NCBI GenBank assembly: GCA_002427505.1
Contig: DIRJ01000021.1
Location: forward strand, 51,740-57,826
Direction: 5' to 3'
DNA from: Mageeibacillus sp. UBA5439
GTDB taxonomy: Bacteria; Bacillota; Clostridia; Saccharofermentanales; DTU023
Length of the DNA: 6,087 nt
Shown piece after piece: positions 5,673-6,087 of this stretch (position 1 is its first letter; each line of letters opens with the position of its first letter). The position numbers and the translations under genes are program-made. Under the pieces are notes generated by a model. The model searched no databases. It saw only the letters and a program-made list of their open reading frames with translations, and was not told where the DNA came from.

Positions 5673-6087
5673 TAAGACAACTAAAAAGAATCTGCTCAGG
5701 CGCATACTGCCGGTCAAACCTGATCCTGATGCTCTGCGCTTCGGTTTGCGCGGTCAAAGGCCTTTGTTGATCTGGTCACTTCTGCTTTTTACTCTTGCCA
5801 ATAGCGCAGGAATGGCCAGCAATGTCATGCTCATGCGTCTGGTTGATCAGGCTCTGGCCGGTCAGTTTGAGAATGTGCGCCAGACTTTAATAATTATCAT
5901 TATTATTTTCCTCGCGGCCATACCGGTAGATATTCTGCATATTCGCTTCTCATCTCAGTATGTGAAGGAATCGATGCTGGGTATCCGGCAAAGATTTTTG
6001 GTCAAGCTGCTTCAGCTTGACCTGCGCAGTTTCAGTCAGCGTGGCAGCAGCAGCTTTTATTCGCATATCACCAACGACCTCAATACT
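5665..6087 (+). CDS. ABC exporter half-transporter, second subunit (N-terminal part, 3' end outside window)
   Basis: The open frame has 141 codons from ATG at 5665 and runs off the window with no stop. It begins MSDKTTKKNLLRRILPVKPD, a basic cytosolic leader. Two hydrophobic segments follow, at about residues 33-58 and 72-93; the second includes six consecutive Ile (76-81). Next comes a loop with RQRFLVKLLQLDLRSF and FYSHITNDLN (131-140). This last motif aligns with YVSKLTNDIN of the upstream subunit, identifying a type I exporter transmembrane domain. From family length, about 430-450 further residues with the ATPase domain should lie beyond the window. The 8-base overlap with the preceding gene and its own strong ribosome site indicate an operon and a heterodimeric exporter. 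Whether its ATPase is canonical or degenerate cannot be seen. Confidence 0.88.
   Translation, partial: MSDKTTKKNLLRRILPVKPDPDALRFGLRGQRPLLIWSLLLFTLANSAGMASNVMLMRLVDQALAGQFENVRQTLIIIIIIFLAAIPVDILHIRFSSQYVKESMLGIRQRFLVKLLQLDLRSFSQRGSSSFYSHITNDLNT

Noticed and set aside
5887..5909. AT-rich repetitive stretch encoding six Ile in the second ABC subunit
   Set aside because: It codes for part of a membrane helix, where Ile/Leu runs are ordinary; the codons are mixed, so it is not a true tandem repeat.

Overview
The window looks like the chromosome of a low-to-mid G+C anaerobic bacterium, most likely a Clostridia-type Bacillota. The evidence is a ppdK-type pyruvate phosphate dikinase, a HemZ-type radical SAM protein (a family typical of Bacillota), intrinsic terminators, and purine-rich Shine-Dalgarno sites on the transporter genes. 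No genus can be named from the sequence alone. All genes read on the + strand and density is high. No rRNA, tRNA, CRISPR array, insertion sequence or attachment site was seen.

Layout. Positions 1-1254 hold the C-terminal half of pyruvate phosphate dikinase (its start lies upstream), closed by a strong intrinsic terminator at 1281-1321. Positions 1347-2150 encode a small multipass membrane protein of the HGSNAT/DUF1624 acyltransferase-like family. Positions 2188-3774 encode a HemZ-type radical SAM protein with complete CxxxCxxC and family motifs. A 140-base gap follows, which can fold into several consecutive hairpins ending in a T5 run. After it come two overlapping genes for ABC exporter half-transporters: one complete (3915-5672, TTG start) and one cut by the window edge (from 5665). 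They probably form a heterodimer.

Expression logic. The terminator after ppdK separates it from the rest. The DUF1624-like gene and hemZ have no recognisable Shine-Dalgarno site. Each instead has a -10-like hexamer (TATTAT, TAGAAT) ending exactly 6 bases before the ATG, so transcription would begin at or next to the start codon. Both are therefore candidate leaderless genes. The two ABC genes have strong Shine-Dalgarno sites and are probably translationally coupled through an 8-base overlap.

The genes do not form one obvious pathway: ppdK is central carbon/energy metabolism, hemZ is assigned to porphyrin/heme metabolism by family, and the substrates of the membrane protein and exporter cannot be read from sequence. 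No clearly new multi-gene system is visible. The most interesting points are the paired leaderless-type starts and the structured, possibly attenuating, hemZ-ABC intergenic region.
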